From: Paludibacteraceae bacterium
Lineage (GTDB): Bacteria > Bacteroidota > Bacteroidia > Bacteroidales > Paludibacteraceae
Assembly (NCBI GenBank): GCA_017450435.1
Contig: JAFSTO010000068.1
Span: forward strand, 62,001 to 126,000
DNA: 64,000 nucleotides
Direction of reading: 5' to 3'
A program made the translations under genes and the position numbers. Shown in pieces: positions 32,570 to 42,567 of the stretch. The stretch's first letter is position 1. Every line of letters starts with the position of its first letter. Below the pieces are notes generated by a model. It ran no database searches. It was not told the origin of the DNA and was given only the letters and a program-made list of their open reading frames with translations.

Positions 32570-34054
32570 CTAATAGCCCACGTTCTGCGTAATATCCAGC
32601 CTTATATCTATCTCTTTCTGAGGCATAGGCAGCAGAATAAGGTTTTCGTTCAGCACTATTGGTCCTGTTTCTTCAGTAATTGTGGTATAGTAGTTTTCGT
32701 TAGCCCAATGCTCGGTCATCACCTCAATTACACGCTCTGTTCTTATCAAATCAAACCAACGCTGGTTCTCATACGCCAGTTCGAGCCGGCGCTCTTTTTC
32801 TATAGCCATTCTCATCTGGTGGCGATTAGCAGTCTGCGCGGCAGACAAAGCAGCCAACCCTGCACGCTGACGGGTCATGTTGACATAAGGCAAAGCAGCC
32901 TCCTGCCCATCTGTCTCATTTAACACTTCAGCATAGAGAAGAAGAATATCCGCATAGCGCAGAACAGGCCAGTCCTTATCACCGTCATCTTTTAATGTCA
33001 CAGGAGAAAGGAACTTTGTTACATATCTCCTATCCACTACCTGTCCGCGCTCATTAGTATAGTCCAAAGCAAGCGTTACATCACGACGTGTATCCAATGA
33101 CGAATACGCCGACACCAGGTCGTCCGTAGGATAGTTGTATCCGTTTCCACCGCCATTAATCACGCTTGCTCCACTCTGCAACGGCGCAAACCAATTGCCG
33201 AAAGGCGAACCTAAACCTATACCGCCGGATGTATAACGTATCGCAAACAATATCTCATCATTAAGCTCGTTATTGATATCAAACACCGCAGCATAAGTCG
33301 GCATTAGAGAAAAACCGCCGTTGTCAATAATATCCTTAAGAAGATTTTTCGTGTCGGCATCATATTGTCCTCTTGTCATTCTCACCTTGGCTAACAGGCC
33401 TTTGGCCACCCATTGAGTCAGGCGCCCCTTTTCCTTTTCAGAGTAACTGCGTGGCAAATTGGCTGCAGCATACTCCATATCAGCTATCAGAAAATCATAC
33501 ACCTGTTCCACCGTGGACCGCTCATAGTTGCGAGCAGAGACAGCATCTAACCGCTTATCAACGATAAACACCGGTCCGAACAGCCTCACAAGATTAAAAT
33601 AATGGTACCCTCGTATCAGCCGTACCTCCGCCTCGTATTGTTTTCTGAGCATTGTGTCCTCCACAGCATCCAAATGCATCAGTACAACATTGCATCTGGC
33701 AATATTGTGATACACAGCCTGCCAATAGTTATACACATGCTCCGAGGTTGCGGATACACGCGACTGGTCGAAATCAAGTTGCATGGTTCGGTCGGTTGAC
33801 GTTGTTGCTGAAGTATGCAAGCGAGAGTTATCCGAACGCAACTCTGTCAGCATCCACTCATATTTCATAGGCGCCTGCAGTCCGTTGTAGCACGCCACAA
33901 CAGCAGCATTTACCTCCTCCGCATTTTTATAGAAAGCACCATCACCGATCTCTGATATGGGTTGCATTGCCAAGTCGCATCCTGTCATAATAAAAAGCGC
34001 GGCACACGACATGATGGCAAAATATATCTTATACGCATTCATATTTTTTTTCAT
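32570..34054 (-). CDS. susD: SusD/RagB-type glycan-binding lipoprotein
   Basis: 494 residues. Lipobox MTGCD with Cys26. The SusD pattern is clear: GDGAFYKNAEEVNAAVVACYNGL near the N-terminus, VRLIRGYHYFNLVRLFG in the TPR part, WPVLRYADILLLYAEVLNE, and the C-terminal IEKERRLELAYENQRWFDLIR. It caps the SusC channel and helps capture oligosaccharides. It is 40 bases downstream of SusC. Confidence 0.95.
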   Translation of the reverse strand: MKKNMNAYKIYFAIMSCAALFIMTGCDLAMQPISEIGDGAFYKNAEEVNAAVVACYNGLQAPMKYEWMLTELRSDNSRLHTSATTSTDRTMQLDFDQSRVSATSEHVYNYWQAVYHNIARCNVVLMHLDAVEDTMLRKQYEAEVRLIRGYHYFNLVRLFGPVFIVDKRLDAVSARNYERSTVEQVYDFLIADMEYAAANLPRSYSEKEKGRLTQWVAKGLLAKVRMTRGQYDADTKNLLKDIIDNGGFSLMPTYAAVFDINNELNDEILFAIRYTSGGIGLGSPFGNWFAPLQSGASVINGGGNGYNYPTDDLVSAYSSLDTRRDVTLALDYTNERGQVVDRRYVTKFLSPVTLKDDGDKDWPVLRYADILLLYAEVLNETDGQEAALPYVNMTRQRAGLAALSAAQTANRHQMRMAIEKERRLELAYENQRWFDLIRTERVIEVMTEHWANENYYTTITEETGPIVLNENLILLPMPQKEIDIRLDITQNVGY

Positions 34055-34094
34055 CGTTTAGCTACTTATATACTTATACATTTTTACTTCGTTC

Positions 34095-37000
34095 TCAGAA
34101 TCCTATTTCCACTCCTATAGTGTAGGTGCGTTGTATAGGAAATCCTCCACGTTGATAACCATCTATAAGTGGAGATGAGTATTGATTAGAGGTATAGCGA
34201 GCCTCCGGATTTATACCCTTGTAACTTTTCCCCCATACGTACGCAAGATTCTGCCCCGAGAAATATAGTCTGATTGTATTCAGATGCACCGGTCTTAACT
34301 GTTTTTTGTTAAATCGATAACCTATAGTCAGGTCTTTCAGCGCACCGTATGATGCATTCTGCAATAGATAGTCTGTCAGTTCCCATGCCATGCCGTTACC
34401 GTTGGCAAAAGTAGGAGTTCTGCCGTCACCGGGTTGTTCGGCAGATACGAACCTATTAGCGGTGTAAGCTCTGTTTATTTTCTTAGTCTCTTGATAATAT
34501 CCATCGCCGTTGAGCACCGTCACACCGGCAACCCCTTGCAGCATAAACGACACATCGAACCCATAAAAAGTGAATGTGTTGGTCATACCCCAAGTCATTG
34601 TTGGGAACGGGTTACCGAGGGCTTCCCGGTCATAGGCATCAATCACTTGGTTACCATCTGTATCCACGACTTTCAGCGTACCCGGAACAACGGTTTTTCC
34701 GACAAGGAAAACATCTGTGGCAGCCCTACCGTTAAGAAATGCGTCTATCTCCTCTTGCGAGGTCCAAACGCCATCTGTACGATAGCCGTAATATTGAATG
34801 GAAGGACCGCCTACCCGGGCTACGTAAACCTCAGAACGCTCACCATAACTCAATAACCGCTCTGAACCATCGCCAAGCTGAAGCAAACGGTTGTTGTTGG
34901 TTGACAGATTAAGCTGAGTCTGCCACTCAAATTTCTTTGTTTTTATGTTGTAGGTGGTTAGTTCTATCTCAACCCCCTGATTGCGTACTTTGCCTATATT
35001 ATTCCAATAATTAGTATATCCTGTAATAGCTAGAGCAGGTTGCTGGAAGAGCAAGCTGCGAGTAATAGAGTAATAATAGTCAACGGTAAGGTTCACTCTT
35101 GTTTTGAACATACTAAGGTCGAAGCCGACGTCAAACTCATTAGTTTGTTCCCACGATATATGTCTGTTGCCTAACACACTGCCCGTGTTGGCCAATCCGG
35201 CTGCCAGCTGGTTGGTTGTTCCGAAAGTATAGTTGGCTGCGGAAAGCTTATCGTAGGCCGCATAATTGACAATATCATTATTACCTGTAACTCCCCAACT
35301 GCCACGAATCTTCAGCTGATTAAGCCATCTTTGGTCTTTCAGCCATTCTTCCTCTGACATACGCCAACCCAACGATACAGAGGGAAAATATCCCCATTGG
35401 TTTTCCGGTCCGAACTTGGAACTGCCGTCTGCACGGAAACTTACAGAGGCGAGGTATCGTCCTGCATAGCTATAGTTAATACGCGCAAGCACAGAGAGCA
35501 ACATCTCCTCCTCTTCCATAGTATATGTACGTCTTGTACCATCGTTTTCTTCAATAGTGATATCAGTGGCTGCATTGATAGTGTGAACATAGTCAGTAGG
35601 GAAAGCAATACCCTTGATACCGGCAGTACGAAGACGCACCTTATTTGCCGTAAAACCCGCCATCGCACCAAACTCATGTTTTCCCCAAGTAGCATTATAA
35701 TTAAGCGTATTCTCACTCAGCAGGTCAATACGTAAGCGATTAGTATAAAGGGCATAATTAGCATCACCATCACTCTTGGCATTAGCATTGTGATAAGTGT
35801 TGTTATCACGATACTGAACATAGAAACCATCCTGCGAACGGAAAGTAAGACCCTTGACAATATTGATATTGATATATGCCGATGTATTCAAACGATAATC
35901 CTCAGCATAACGTTTTTCATTATCCATCACACATCTGGGATTGTTGTTATTAGTACCCCACGGCGATGCTGTAAACACGTTGCCGTCAACATCAGTGTAG
36001 TCAAGGTTATTAAAATGGCGACCATGAGCATAACTGCCAATAGGCTGACCGGTTAGAGCCGCTGTGGCTTCAGTATGTGTAACAGGCAACCAAGAATATG
36101 TTCTATAGAAATCGATGAAATTGGTAGCAGGCGACTCACGTTTGGTGTAAGACGGGGACATATTTACACCTATCTCCACGTACTTAGAGAGAGTAGCATT
36201 AACTTTAGCGCGTACATTGAATTTGTCATAACGCGAGTTAATCATAATGCCCTGGTCGCCGGTATAGCTACCAGAAATGTAATACTTAGCCTCCTTCTTT
36301 CCCCCGCTGACGGAGAACTGCACATTTGTTATGTTTGCTACATTTCGCAGTGCCTCTCGCTGCCAATCGGTATGATTATCGATACTGAGCCACGCCTTTT
36401 CCGACACCGTTGGACCGGCTCCGCCTAATGCAGCCTCATCATACAGCATACGAACATAATCATGAGAGTCCTGCAGGTCATGCAGTTTATATGCCTGCTT
36501 GAATCCCGTATAGGCTTTTATCGAGTACTTTGCTTTCTGAATATCTCCGCTTTTAGTAGTTATCAGGATCACACCGTTAGCACCTCTGGAACCATATATA
36601 GCAGCAGAGGCCGCATCTTTCAACACCTCGATTGACTCAACATCATTCATATCAATAAAACTCAGTCCGTCAGCCATCGGATATCCATCCACCACCACAA
36701 GCGGCTCATTACTTGCACTGATTGAACCCATACCACGTACTCTCACTTGCGGTGCAGAACCGGCTTCTGATGATACATTAGAGATATTAACCCCGGCAAT
36801 CTTGCCTTGCAATGCTTGGTCAAGACGTGACACTGCCTGATTACCGAGGTTGTCGTCAGAATATTTGCTGACAGCACCTGTCAAGTGTGATTTCTTTTGC
36901 ACACCATAACCAACAACAACAATTTCATCAATGTTCTGCGCCGTTTCCTCGAGCATGATGGTTCCTAACATGCCGTTTCCGGCTTTCAGTTCTCTCGTTT

Positions 37001-37232
37001 CAAAACCCATATATGAAACCACCAAAACGGATGACGAAGACGGTACATCCATGAAAAACTCGCCGTCGAAATTGGTTAATGTACCGCTTGTGGTACCCTG
37101 CAAAAGAATGTTAACGCCGATTAGCGGTTCACCGGTATTATCAACCACCTTGCCGCTAACCGACACCTCACCACGAGCCACAACTGAGGCTAATGATAAC
37201 AGTAGTAATAGAAGGATTGTTTGTTTTTTCAT
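34095..37232 (-). CDS. susC: SusC/RagA-type TonB-dependent transporter
   Basis: 1045 residues. Signal peptide, then a carboxypeptidase-regulatory-like domain (VSGKVVDNTGEPLIGVNILL, residues ~25-105), the TonB-box and plug (DEIVVVGYGVQKKSHLTGAV, VESIEVLKDAASAAIYGSRG near 200) and the barrel ending in IQRTYTIGVEIGF. It takes up oligosaccharides, here probably alginate oligomers, across the outer membrane. The 132 bases upstream hold no clear Bacteroidetes promoter, so it may be transcribed with the genes before it. Confidence 0.96.
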   Translation of the reverse strand: MKKQTILLLLLLSLASVVARGEVSVSGKVVDNTGEPLIGVNILLQGTTSGTLTNFDGEFFMDVPSSSSVLVVSYMGFETRELKAGNGMLGTIMLEETAQNIDEIVVVGYGVQKKSHLTGAVSKYSDDNLGNQAVSRLDQALQGKIAGVNISNVSSEAGSAPQVRVRGMGSISASNEPLVVVDGYPMADGLSFIDMNDVESIEVLKDAASAAIYGSRGANGVILITTKSGDIQKAKYSIKAYTGFKQAYKLHDLQDSHDYVRMLYDEAALGGAGPTVSEKAWLSIDNHTDWQREALRNVANITNVQFSVSGGKKEAKYYISGSYTGDQGIMINSRYDKFNVRAKVNATLSKYVEIGVNMSPSYTKRESPATNFIDFYRTYSWLPVTHTEATAALTGQPIGSYAHGRHFNNLDYTDVDGNVFTASPWGTNNNNPRCVMDNEKRYAEDYRLNTSAYININIVKGLTFRSQDGFYVQYRDNNTYHNANAKSDGDANYALYTNRLRIDLLSENTLNYNATWGKHEFGAMAGFTANKVRLRTAGIKGIAFPTDYVHTINAATDITIEENDGTRRTYTMEEEEMLLSVLARINYSYAGRYLASVSFRADGSSKFGPENQWGYFPSVSLGWRMSEEEWLKDQRWLNQLKIRGSWGVTGNNDIVNYAAYDKLSAANYTFGTTNQLAAGLANTGSVLGNRHISWEQTNEFDVGFDLSMFKTRVNLTVDYYYSITRSLLFQQPALAITGYTNYWNNIGKVRNQGVEIELTTYNIKTKKFEWQTQLNLSTNNNRLLQLGDGSERLLSYGERSEVYVARVGGPSIQYYGYRTDGVWTSQEEIDAFLNGRAATDVFLVGKTVVPGTLKVVDTDGNQVIDAYDREALGNPFPTMTWGMTNTFTFYGFDVSFMLQGVAGVTVLNGDGYYQETKKINRAYTANRFVSAEQPGDGRTPTFANGNGMAWELTDYLLQNASYGALKDLTIGYRFNKKQLRPVHLNTIRLYFSGQNLAYVWGKSYKGINPEARYTSNQYSSPLIDGYQRGGFPIQRTYTIGVEIGF

Positions 37233-37364
37233 AATTGATAAATATCCCTATATGGGTTTCAAATAGTTTGTAAGAAACATTCAAAACACTATTTTCTTCT
37301 ATGCCCCTCTCCCTGTGCATCAGCACCGGGCATGCCAATGACTTTCAACTTCTATAATAATCTA

Positions 37365-38825
37365 TTAGAATGGTATGAAATATGTCATTCGCCCCATAAC
37401 ATCATATAAAACATTATCATGACGAATATACACTTTTCCATCCATCCTCACCTTCACCCCTTTCGATTGAAGGTTACCTTCAGTAGTAATTAGCGGAGTT
37501 GCGGAATCCGTAGTTCTTCCTCTCCAAAGCGGTCCGGTATTCAGTTCAGAAGGCATCCGTGTTGTATCCGGTTGCGGCTCCGCCATTCCGGTCTGTTGCT
37601 TCCACGCAGGCAAGGAAGCCGTATAGTTCTTCCACTTGCCGGTATTATACATATTGTCTGCAAAAACTACAGACCCACCGGATGATGCTATATTAAGCAC
37701 ATAATTATTTTTGCCGGAAAAGTTAAATACAATATTAGAATCCACACGCGAGGTAATCGGCGGAAGGGTACAATCAGACGATGAGTTATAATTGATACAG
37801 AACGCCTCTTTGCAGTTAGCAAACACATTACCTGACACATTGGCGTTTTTTACCTGAAAATATTCGTTAAGCGCCGAGTTCTCTTTACCACGCACCATAC
37901 AGATTGCCGCCCGATAGTTATTACCTGTAAGCTCGCAAAAATAGTTATTCCGCACAATATGTCCTTCGCCAATAATACGAACCCCACCACTGCCGCTTTT
38001 CCCGTTTCCTAAAAAGAAGTTTTCTTCAACCAAACAGTTGTTACCATGCCGCAAAGTAAGCATTCCTGAGCACCTGTTGAATGTATTATAACGATATACG
38101 TTGCCGCACGACTTATTTGAGATTGTCTCTATTTCGCCATCACATTCGTGGAAATAATTATACTCCACCACGCATCCGGCAGTCTGCATACTGGTACTAC
38201 TGTCACCAATGCGGATTATCTCTTGTCCGTTCTGTTCTTTACCGTTATCATCCAGAAGAGGTGTGCGTGTCAAGAAACGGTTGTGGTCAATCCTATGGTT
38301 TGGTATAACTCCTGTTTCCAGCCAAACGACAAACAGAGTGCCGATATTGGTTTTATTCTCAAAAAGACAATGGTCAACCCTATTGTCACTTCCGCGTAGC
38401 GACACCCACTTATAATCCTTATTAACGTTAGTAGTGTTATAGCTCTCTATTGCACATTCTGTCAAGCGGCAATGCGAAGAAGCCGAAGCGAATTGTATAA
38501 CATGATTTTTACCGGTATAAGTACCGCTAAAATCGAGTCCGGACACCTCGATATAAGTGCCGCTGATTGTAAGTGTTGACGAGCCGGTCAATATTGTCCT
38601 GCCGGGTATTTGTGCTTGCAGCACTATAGGTTGTGACTGAGTGCCTGTTCCCTGCACAACAAGACTTTGATTTGAGAATGTACCTTGTGAGAAGACAAGC
38701 GTATCGCCTGCCCCCCAAGTCTTATTGACCGCAGAGGCAGACGATACATTGATTGTACGCGCACTACCAAACTCCACTACCATAAGGAGCAGAGTAAGAA
38801 GAGCTATATGTGCACGAAGTCTCAT
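37365..38825 (-). CDS. PL6 family lyase with short C-terminal tail
   Basis: 486 residues with a signal peptide (ending near FGSA). PL6 motifs: QEIIRIGDSS, ETISNKSCGNVYRYNTF (catalytic Lys; Asn before it where others have Val) and GMLTLRHGNNCLV (catalytic Arg), then GGVRIIGEGH. The final ~30 residues, KVRMDGKVYIRHDNVLYDVM then GR, match the short tail on the neighbouring secreted proteins. It is the third PL6 of the locus and the only one upstream of SusC. Confidence 0.9.
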   Translation of the reverse strand: MRLRAHIALLTLLLMVVEFGSARTINVSSASAVNKTWGAGDTLVFSQGTFSNQSLVVQGTGTQSQPIVLQAQIPGRTILTGSSTLTISGTYIEVSGLDFSGTYTGKNHVIQFASASSHCRLTECAIESYNTTNVNKDYKWVSLRGSDNRVDHCLFENKTNIGTLFVVWLETGVIPNHRIDHNRFLTRTPLLDDNGKEQNGQEIIRIGDSSTSMQTAGCVVEYNYFHECDGEIETISNKSCGNVYRYNTFNRCSGMLTLRHGNNCLVEENFFLGNGKSGSGGVRIIGEGHIVRNNYFCELTGNNYRAAICMVRGKENSALNEYFQVKNANVSGNVFANCKEAFCINYNSSSDCTLPPITSRVDSNIVFNFSGKNNYVLNIASSGGSVVFADNMYNTGKWKNYTASLPAWKQQTGMAEPQPDTTRMPSELNTGPLWRGRTTDSATPLITTEGNLQSKGVKVRMDGKVYIRHDNVLYDVMGRMTYFIPF

Positions 38826-38854
38826 TTGTTTCCCATGAAGAGACTACAATTGAC

Positions 38855-40546
38855 TTATAGTTTTTTACCAAGTACGTTATAGGTGTTCTCTCCGCGAAGA
38901 ATAAGCACTTCACCATTACGTATTACCTTGACGCTTTGCTGCTGATTTTCGACATTGTCAAGCATTGTTTCCGTATCAGCCGAAGTAGTGACACTCTGTG
39001 CTTCTGAAAGAGCAGAGCCGACAGTTGTCTCATCATCACCGACAGCAGCCACCTTGTAGGTATAAGCCGTCTCGGCCGACAGTTCTTCAACTACTAAAGA
39101 CACAGCATCAGCCGGTGCAACAAGACGTTTAACAACAGTGTTGTCAGCGTCGTAAACCACAACACGGTAAGCGGCAGCGCCATCCACTGCTGACCAGTTG
39201 GCAGTAAAGCCGGTAGCGGTAACATCTGTAGCGGCAGACACAGACGGAACGGACAAGTTAGCAGGAACAGAAGCATAAGTAACCACCTTCCAGATATACT
39301 TGGTACTGCCATCTGCATTAACCAGGCGTAACTTGGTAGCCTCAGTGCTATTGATAGCTACCGAGAAACGATAACAACTTGCCTTCACTGCAAATGCTAA
39401 CGTTTGTACATCATTCCATGTATGGCTTGTATAATTATATTTCTGCAATGTGAGATTTCGATTTTCAGAGCCTGAACTTGCATAAATATCCACCACGGCA
39501 CAAGAAGCCACGGCTGGGAAAGTCAGCATGCCGCCATTGTTTGATTTGTCAATAGAAATACGATTAACAAAACGTTCACCGGTCAGTTCGTAGTTGATAC
39601 TGCCAGCCTGATAGCCGGCAGCTGTACACTCGAAATAACCAACGGAATCATTGGGGAAAGAACCGGAGGTGTATGCACTTGCAGAAGGTTCACCCAAGGT
39701 CTCAGTGTCGCTGAAATTGCTTACTATTCGTTCAATAGTCTCTATCACCTCAGGTGTAGAGTCCTCTTTTTTCGCAACAGCCTCAGCCCATGTAGTACTT
39801 ACGCGCACACCGCCTATATAATAGTTGGATTTGCTGGCGCCCTGATTGCGGAACATTATGGCGTCAATCTTATCTCTCGGCTCTGCATCATTGTTGTCAA
39901 CCAAGTCAGCTACAGGCTCTTCTGTAGAACCAATCGTCGGATTGATAAAGAGTGAAGCAGAGTGATTGGTGATATCATATTTAAGCACAAGAAACACCAC
40001 TTCTGTAGCAGAGTAGGATGATTCACTCCACACAATTTCAGCAGAGGTACCCGAACGCATTGTAAGTCCAAAGCGATATACACTACCATCGATAGTACCC
40101 GCGGGCAACTTACCTACCCAAGGACGCGCTGACGGGTTCGACGTTCCGGAAGTGAGGCCGAGTAACTCACCATTGGACTGATTTTGTTTCCCATCCGGCT
40201 TGTAAATGTAGCTCAAATACACCGCCCCGGACTCCACTGCCGTAAAGGAGCGATATGAGAGATACTGTTTACCATTCGAGCTGCCTGTTTTGTTGGAAGC
40301 ATAGTTGTGTTTCAGCGACTTTGAGCCACCCGACAAGACATACTCGCCTCCTGCATCAGAGTAACTGAGTGACACATCACTGATAATGCGTCCGTCTCCC
40401 TGGGTTATATCACCGGTAGTCGTCCAATTATCGGCAGAAGCTATTGCCTCACCTACTGTGTAATCAAAACTTTCGTCAAAAACGACGTTAGCATGCAGGG
40501 TCATTGCGAAGACCACTGCAGCAATTGTTAAAAGATGTTTTTTCAT
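38855..40546 (-). CDS. Secreted multidomain protein: jelly-roll, novel module, FN3, short tail
   Basis: 563 residues. Signal peptide to about 19 (LHA). Residues ~20-260 form a lectin-like jelly-roll module starting VVFDESFDYTVGEAI and ending GGVRVSTTWAEAV. Residues ~270-430 form a second module (FVNRISIDKSNNGGMLTFPA, CYRFSVAINSTEATKLRLVN) also present twice in the protein at 46241. An FN3 domain follows (~435-525), then a tail with VIRNGEVLILRGENTYNVLG. No catalytic domain is seen. It is probably a surface or secreted alginate-binding protein; this is inference from the operon. Confidence 0.65.
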   Translation of the reverse strand: MKKHLLTIAAVVFAMTLHANVVFDESFDYTVGEAIASADNWTTTGDITQGDGRIISDVSLSYSDAGGEYVLSGGSKSLKHNYASNKTGSSNGKQYLSYRSFTAVESGAVYLSYIYKPDGKQNQSNGELLGLTSGTSNPSARPWVGKLPAGTIDGSVYRFGLTMRSGTSAEIVWSESSYSATEVVFLVLKYDITNHSASLFINPTIGSTEEPVADLVDNNDAEPRDKIDAIMFRNQGASKSNYYIGGVRVSTTWAEAVAKKEDSTPEVIETIERIVSNFSDTETLGEPSASAYTSGSFPNDSVGYFECTAAGYQAGSINYELTGERFVNRISIDKSNNGGMLTFPAVASCAVVDIYASSGSENRNLTLQKYNYTSHTWNDVQTLAFAVKASCYRFSVAINSTEATKLRLVNADGSTKYIWKVVTYASVPANLSVPSVSAATDVTATGFTANWSAVDGAAAYRVVVYDADNTVVKRLVAPADAVSLVVEELSAETAYTYKVAAVGDDETTVGSALSEAQSVTTSADTETMLDNVENQQQSVKVIRNGEVLILRGENTYNVLGKKL

Positions 40547-40565
40547 AGTTGTATGATTTATAGTG

Positions 40566-42542
40566 TTATTTTACTTTTATACCCGTAATGGTAAACACAT
40601 TACCGTCACGAACTATATATATAGTCCCGTTCATGAATAGCTTGCTGCCACCTGCGTCTTTCGTCTGCAAATTATCCAAAGCATCCTCATGACTGCCCTG
40701 TCCATCCGCATAGGCCATAGCACTCTCCCATGTCTTTGCCACACGAATACCACTAACCGTGGCCTGTAATTTCATTTGACGGAAACATATATATCGCAGG
40801 TCAGCCCCACCATCAGTATCATTACCATCAGCCGTCAGCATAACAGCACTATTCTCTGCTTCAGTCTTTGCAGGGTCGGGATTGACATACATATAGAACT
40901 CGTCAGCCTCATTAGCACTCGAGCTGCTTCGGTTGATGTATTTTACCACAAGTAAAGCCGTTGCAGATTTTTCTATAGAGTCAGACCACTGAGTTATTTC
41001 CTGACTGTTTTTACGAATACCGAACACCATCTTGTCTTTAACTATGCGCGCCTGCACACGTCCGCGCATAGTAGTATTCGCACCATCATTTGCCCCTTGC
41101 TTGATGTATGAGAAAATATCTTTGCCTGAGGTTGAGCCCATCTCGCTCATGCTTATCATAAATGCAGTATATACCACATTTCCCCCATCTTCCGTACTCA
41201 GCTTGTCGTTAGTAAAAGGCAGTAATGTGTTTCTCTTCAGTTCTCCTGTGATTTCCTGCTCTACACTGTCAAGAAGCATACTGTGTCCTCGGCCTGACGC
41301 TCCGTAGCCTTCATACGTGAGCGCCCCCTCTCCTACTTTTGGACTCGCACCACCTTGATCTGCAGTGGCGGTACTAACGACCCAGCCGCCTTGTCCCTCA
41401 AGAGCAGAACCAACAGCATAGTCAAACTCTTCGACAGCATAAACATCAGGATTCCTGGTCGTAAAATTGATAGTTATCGCCACATTCTGCGCTGTACCAC
41501 TGATGAAAGCACCCGCAGGAATAGTAAGTTGATAATCCTTTTCCGGCGCAAGGCTAACCGGCAAACTAACGTTCTTGTCACTGACAACAGGAGTAAGATT
41601 AACCGTTGCTCCGCCAATCTCTGTAAGCGTTACAACTGCAGTTCCTATAGCTACAGGTTTGTTAAACACAAGCTGCAATGCTGTAGAAGACGGGGAAATA
41701 TTTCCATTTTGTACAGGAACGCTACTCTCAAGAAGTAGCCCGTCTGCCTGCATACCAAGCGCATCCTCCCAAGTTGTAGCAATCCGTAATCCACTGATTT
41801 CTGCTCCATTGCCGCGTTGACGCAGACCAAAGCCGCGAACAATCATATCAGTGTTGGCGGAGATGTCTGCATCCGCGCATACGAGGGCTGTATTAGCAGC
41901 CTCAGAGGTGTTAAGCGTAGGATTAACCCACAACTTAAGCACATCGTTCTTTTGACCGGGATGATACTCATATTTCATCACAACAAGAACAACGGAACCC
42001 ACCTGAATCTCCGGTGACAGTTGTGATGTTGCTTTGCTATTGTTTTTCGAGATACCCAACTGCACCTTGTCGCTACTGCTACTCGGCTTCACCATCATCA
42101 GTCGTCCTCTTACCATCGAACTGGCGACAGAACCCTCCCACACAGCAAGGTCACGACCGGAAGTGTTAGGCGTAGAAACAGGTTTAAGCAGAAAAGCAGC
42201 ATACATATCCACTGTGTCACGTTGTCCAAGAGTATCCAAGTAATATACACTTATTCGTTGCGACGAAGCATCAGCACCGACAGCAGCGTCCAGTACTACC
42301 GATTTGCCCTTACCCGAGCCGGGATAACCGGCATAAGTAAGATTACGGTTCACAACCTGCGGTGACACTCCATTAGCATCTGCAGGCTTAAGAGAGCACA
42401 TCCATTTGTGCAGTTCCAAACCATTAGTTGTCTGCTCAAGCGGACCATCGGCATAGTTGAAACTCTCGTCCAACCATACAGCAGCGTGCAGGCTCGACAA
42501 CCCAAGCACTACACATAACATCAGAGCGGAAATTTTTTTCAT
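40566..42542 (-). CDS. Secreted protein with two jelly-roll modules and an Ig-like domain
   Basis: 658 residues. Signal peptide to about 20 (LHA). Module 1 (~21-270) starts VWLDESFNYADGPLEQ and ends ISGLRIATTWEDALG. Then comes a Big_5-like Ig domain (~275-365; LQLVFNKPVAIGTAVVTL). Module 2 (~370-620) starts YAVEEFDYAVGSALEGQGGW and ends VSGIRVAKTWESAM. The tail KLFMNGTIYIVRDGNVFTIT matches the short tails of neighbours. No active site recognised. The repeated F-x-Y/G-R-x-A-x-T-W-E pattern is shared across four genes here. Confidence 0.65.
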   Translation of the reverse strand: MKKISALMLCVVLGLSSLHAAVWLDESFNYADGPLEQTTNGLELHKWMCSLKPADANGVSPQVVNRNLTYAGYPGSGKGKSVVLDAAVGADASSQRISVYYLDTLGQRDTVDMYAAFLLKPVSTPNTSGRDLAVWEGSVASSMVRGRLMMVKPSSSSDKVQLGISKNNSKATSQLSPEIQVGSVVLVVMKYEYHPGQKNDVLKLWVNPTLNTSEAANTALVCADADISANTDMIVRGFGLRQRGNGAEISGLRIATTWEDALGMQADGLLLESSVPVQNGNISPSSTALQLVFNKPVAIGTAVVTLTEIGGATVNLTPVVSDKNVSLPVSLAPEKDYQLTIPAGAFISGTAQNVAITINFTTRNPDVYAVEEFDYAVGSALEGQGGWVVSTATADQGGASPKVGEGALTYEGYGASGRGHSMLLDSVEQEITGELKRNTLLPFTNDKLSTEDGGNVVYTAFMISMSEMGSTSGKDIFSYIKQGANDGANTTMRGRVQARIVKDKMVFGIRKNSQEITQWSDSIEKSATALLVVKYINRSSSSANEADEFYMYVNPDPAKTEAENSAVMLTADGNDTDGGADLRYICFRQMKLQATVSGIRVAKTWESAMAYADGQGSHEDALDNLQTKDAGGSKLFMNGTIYIVRDGNVFTITGIKVK

Positions 42543-42567
42543 GACAATAGAATTTTGTAGTGGTTAT

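Noticed and set aside
37233..37364. Separate promoter for susC
   Set aside because: No convincing -33/-7 pair was found on the minus strand, so co-transcription from 48994 is preferred although the gap is the longest in the operon.
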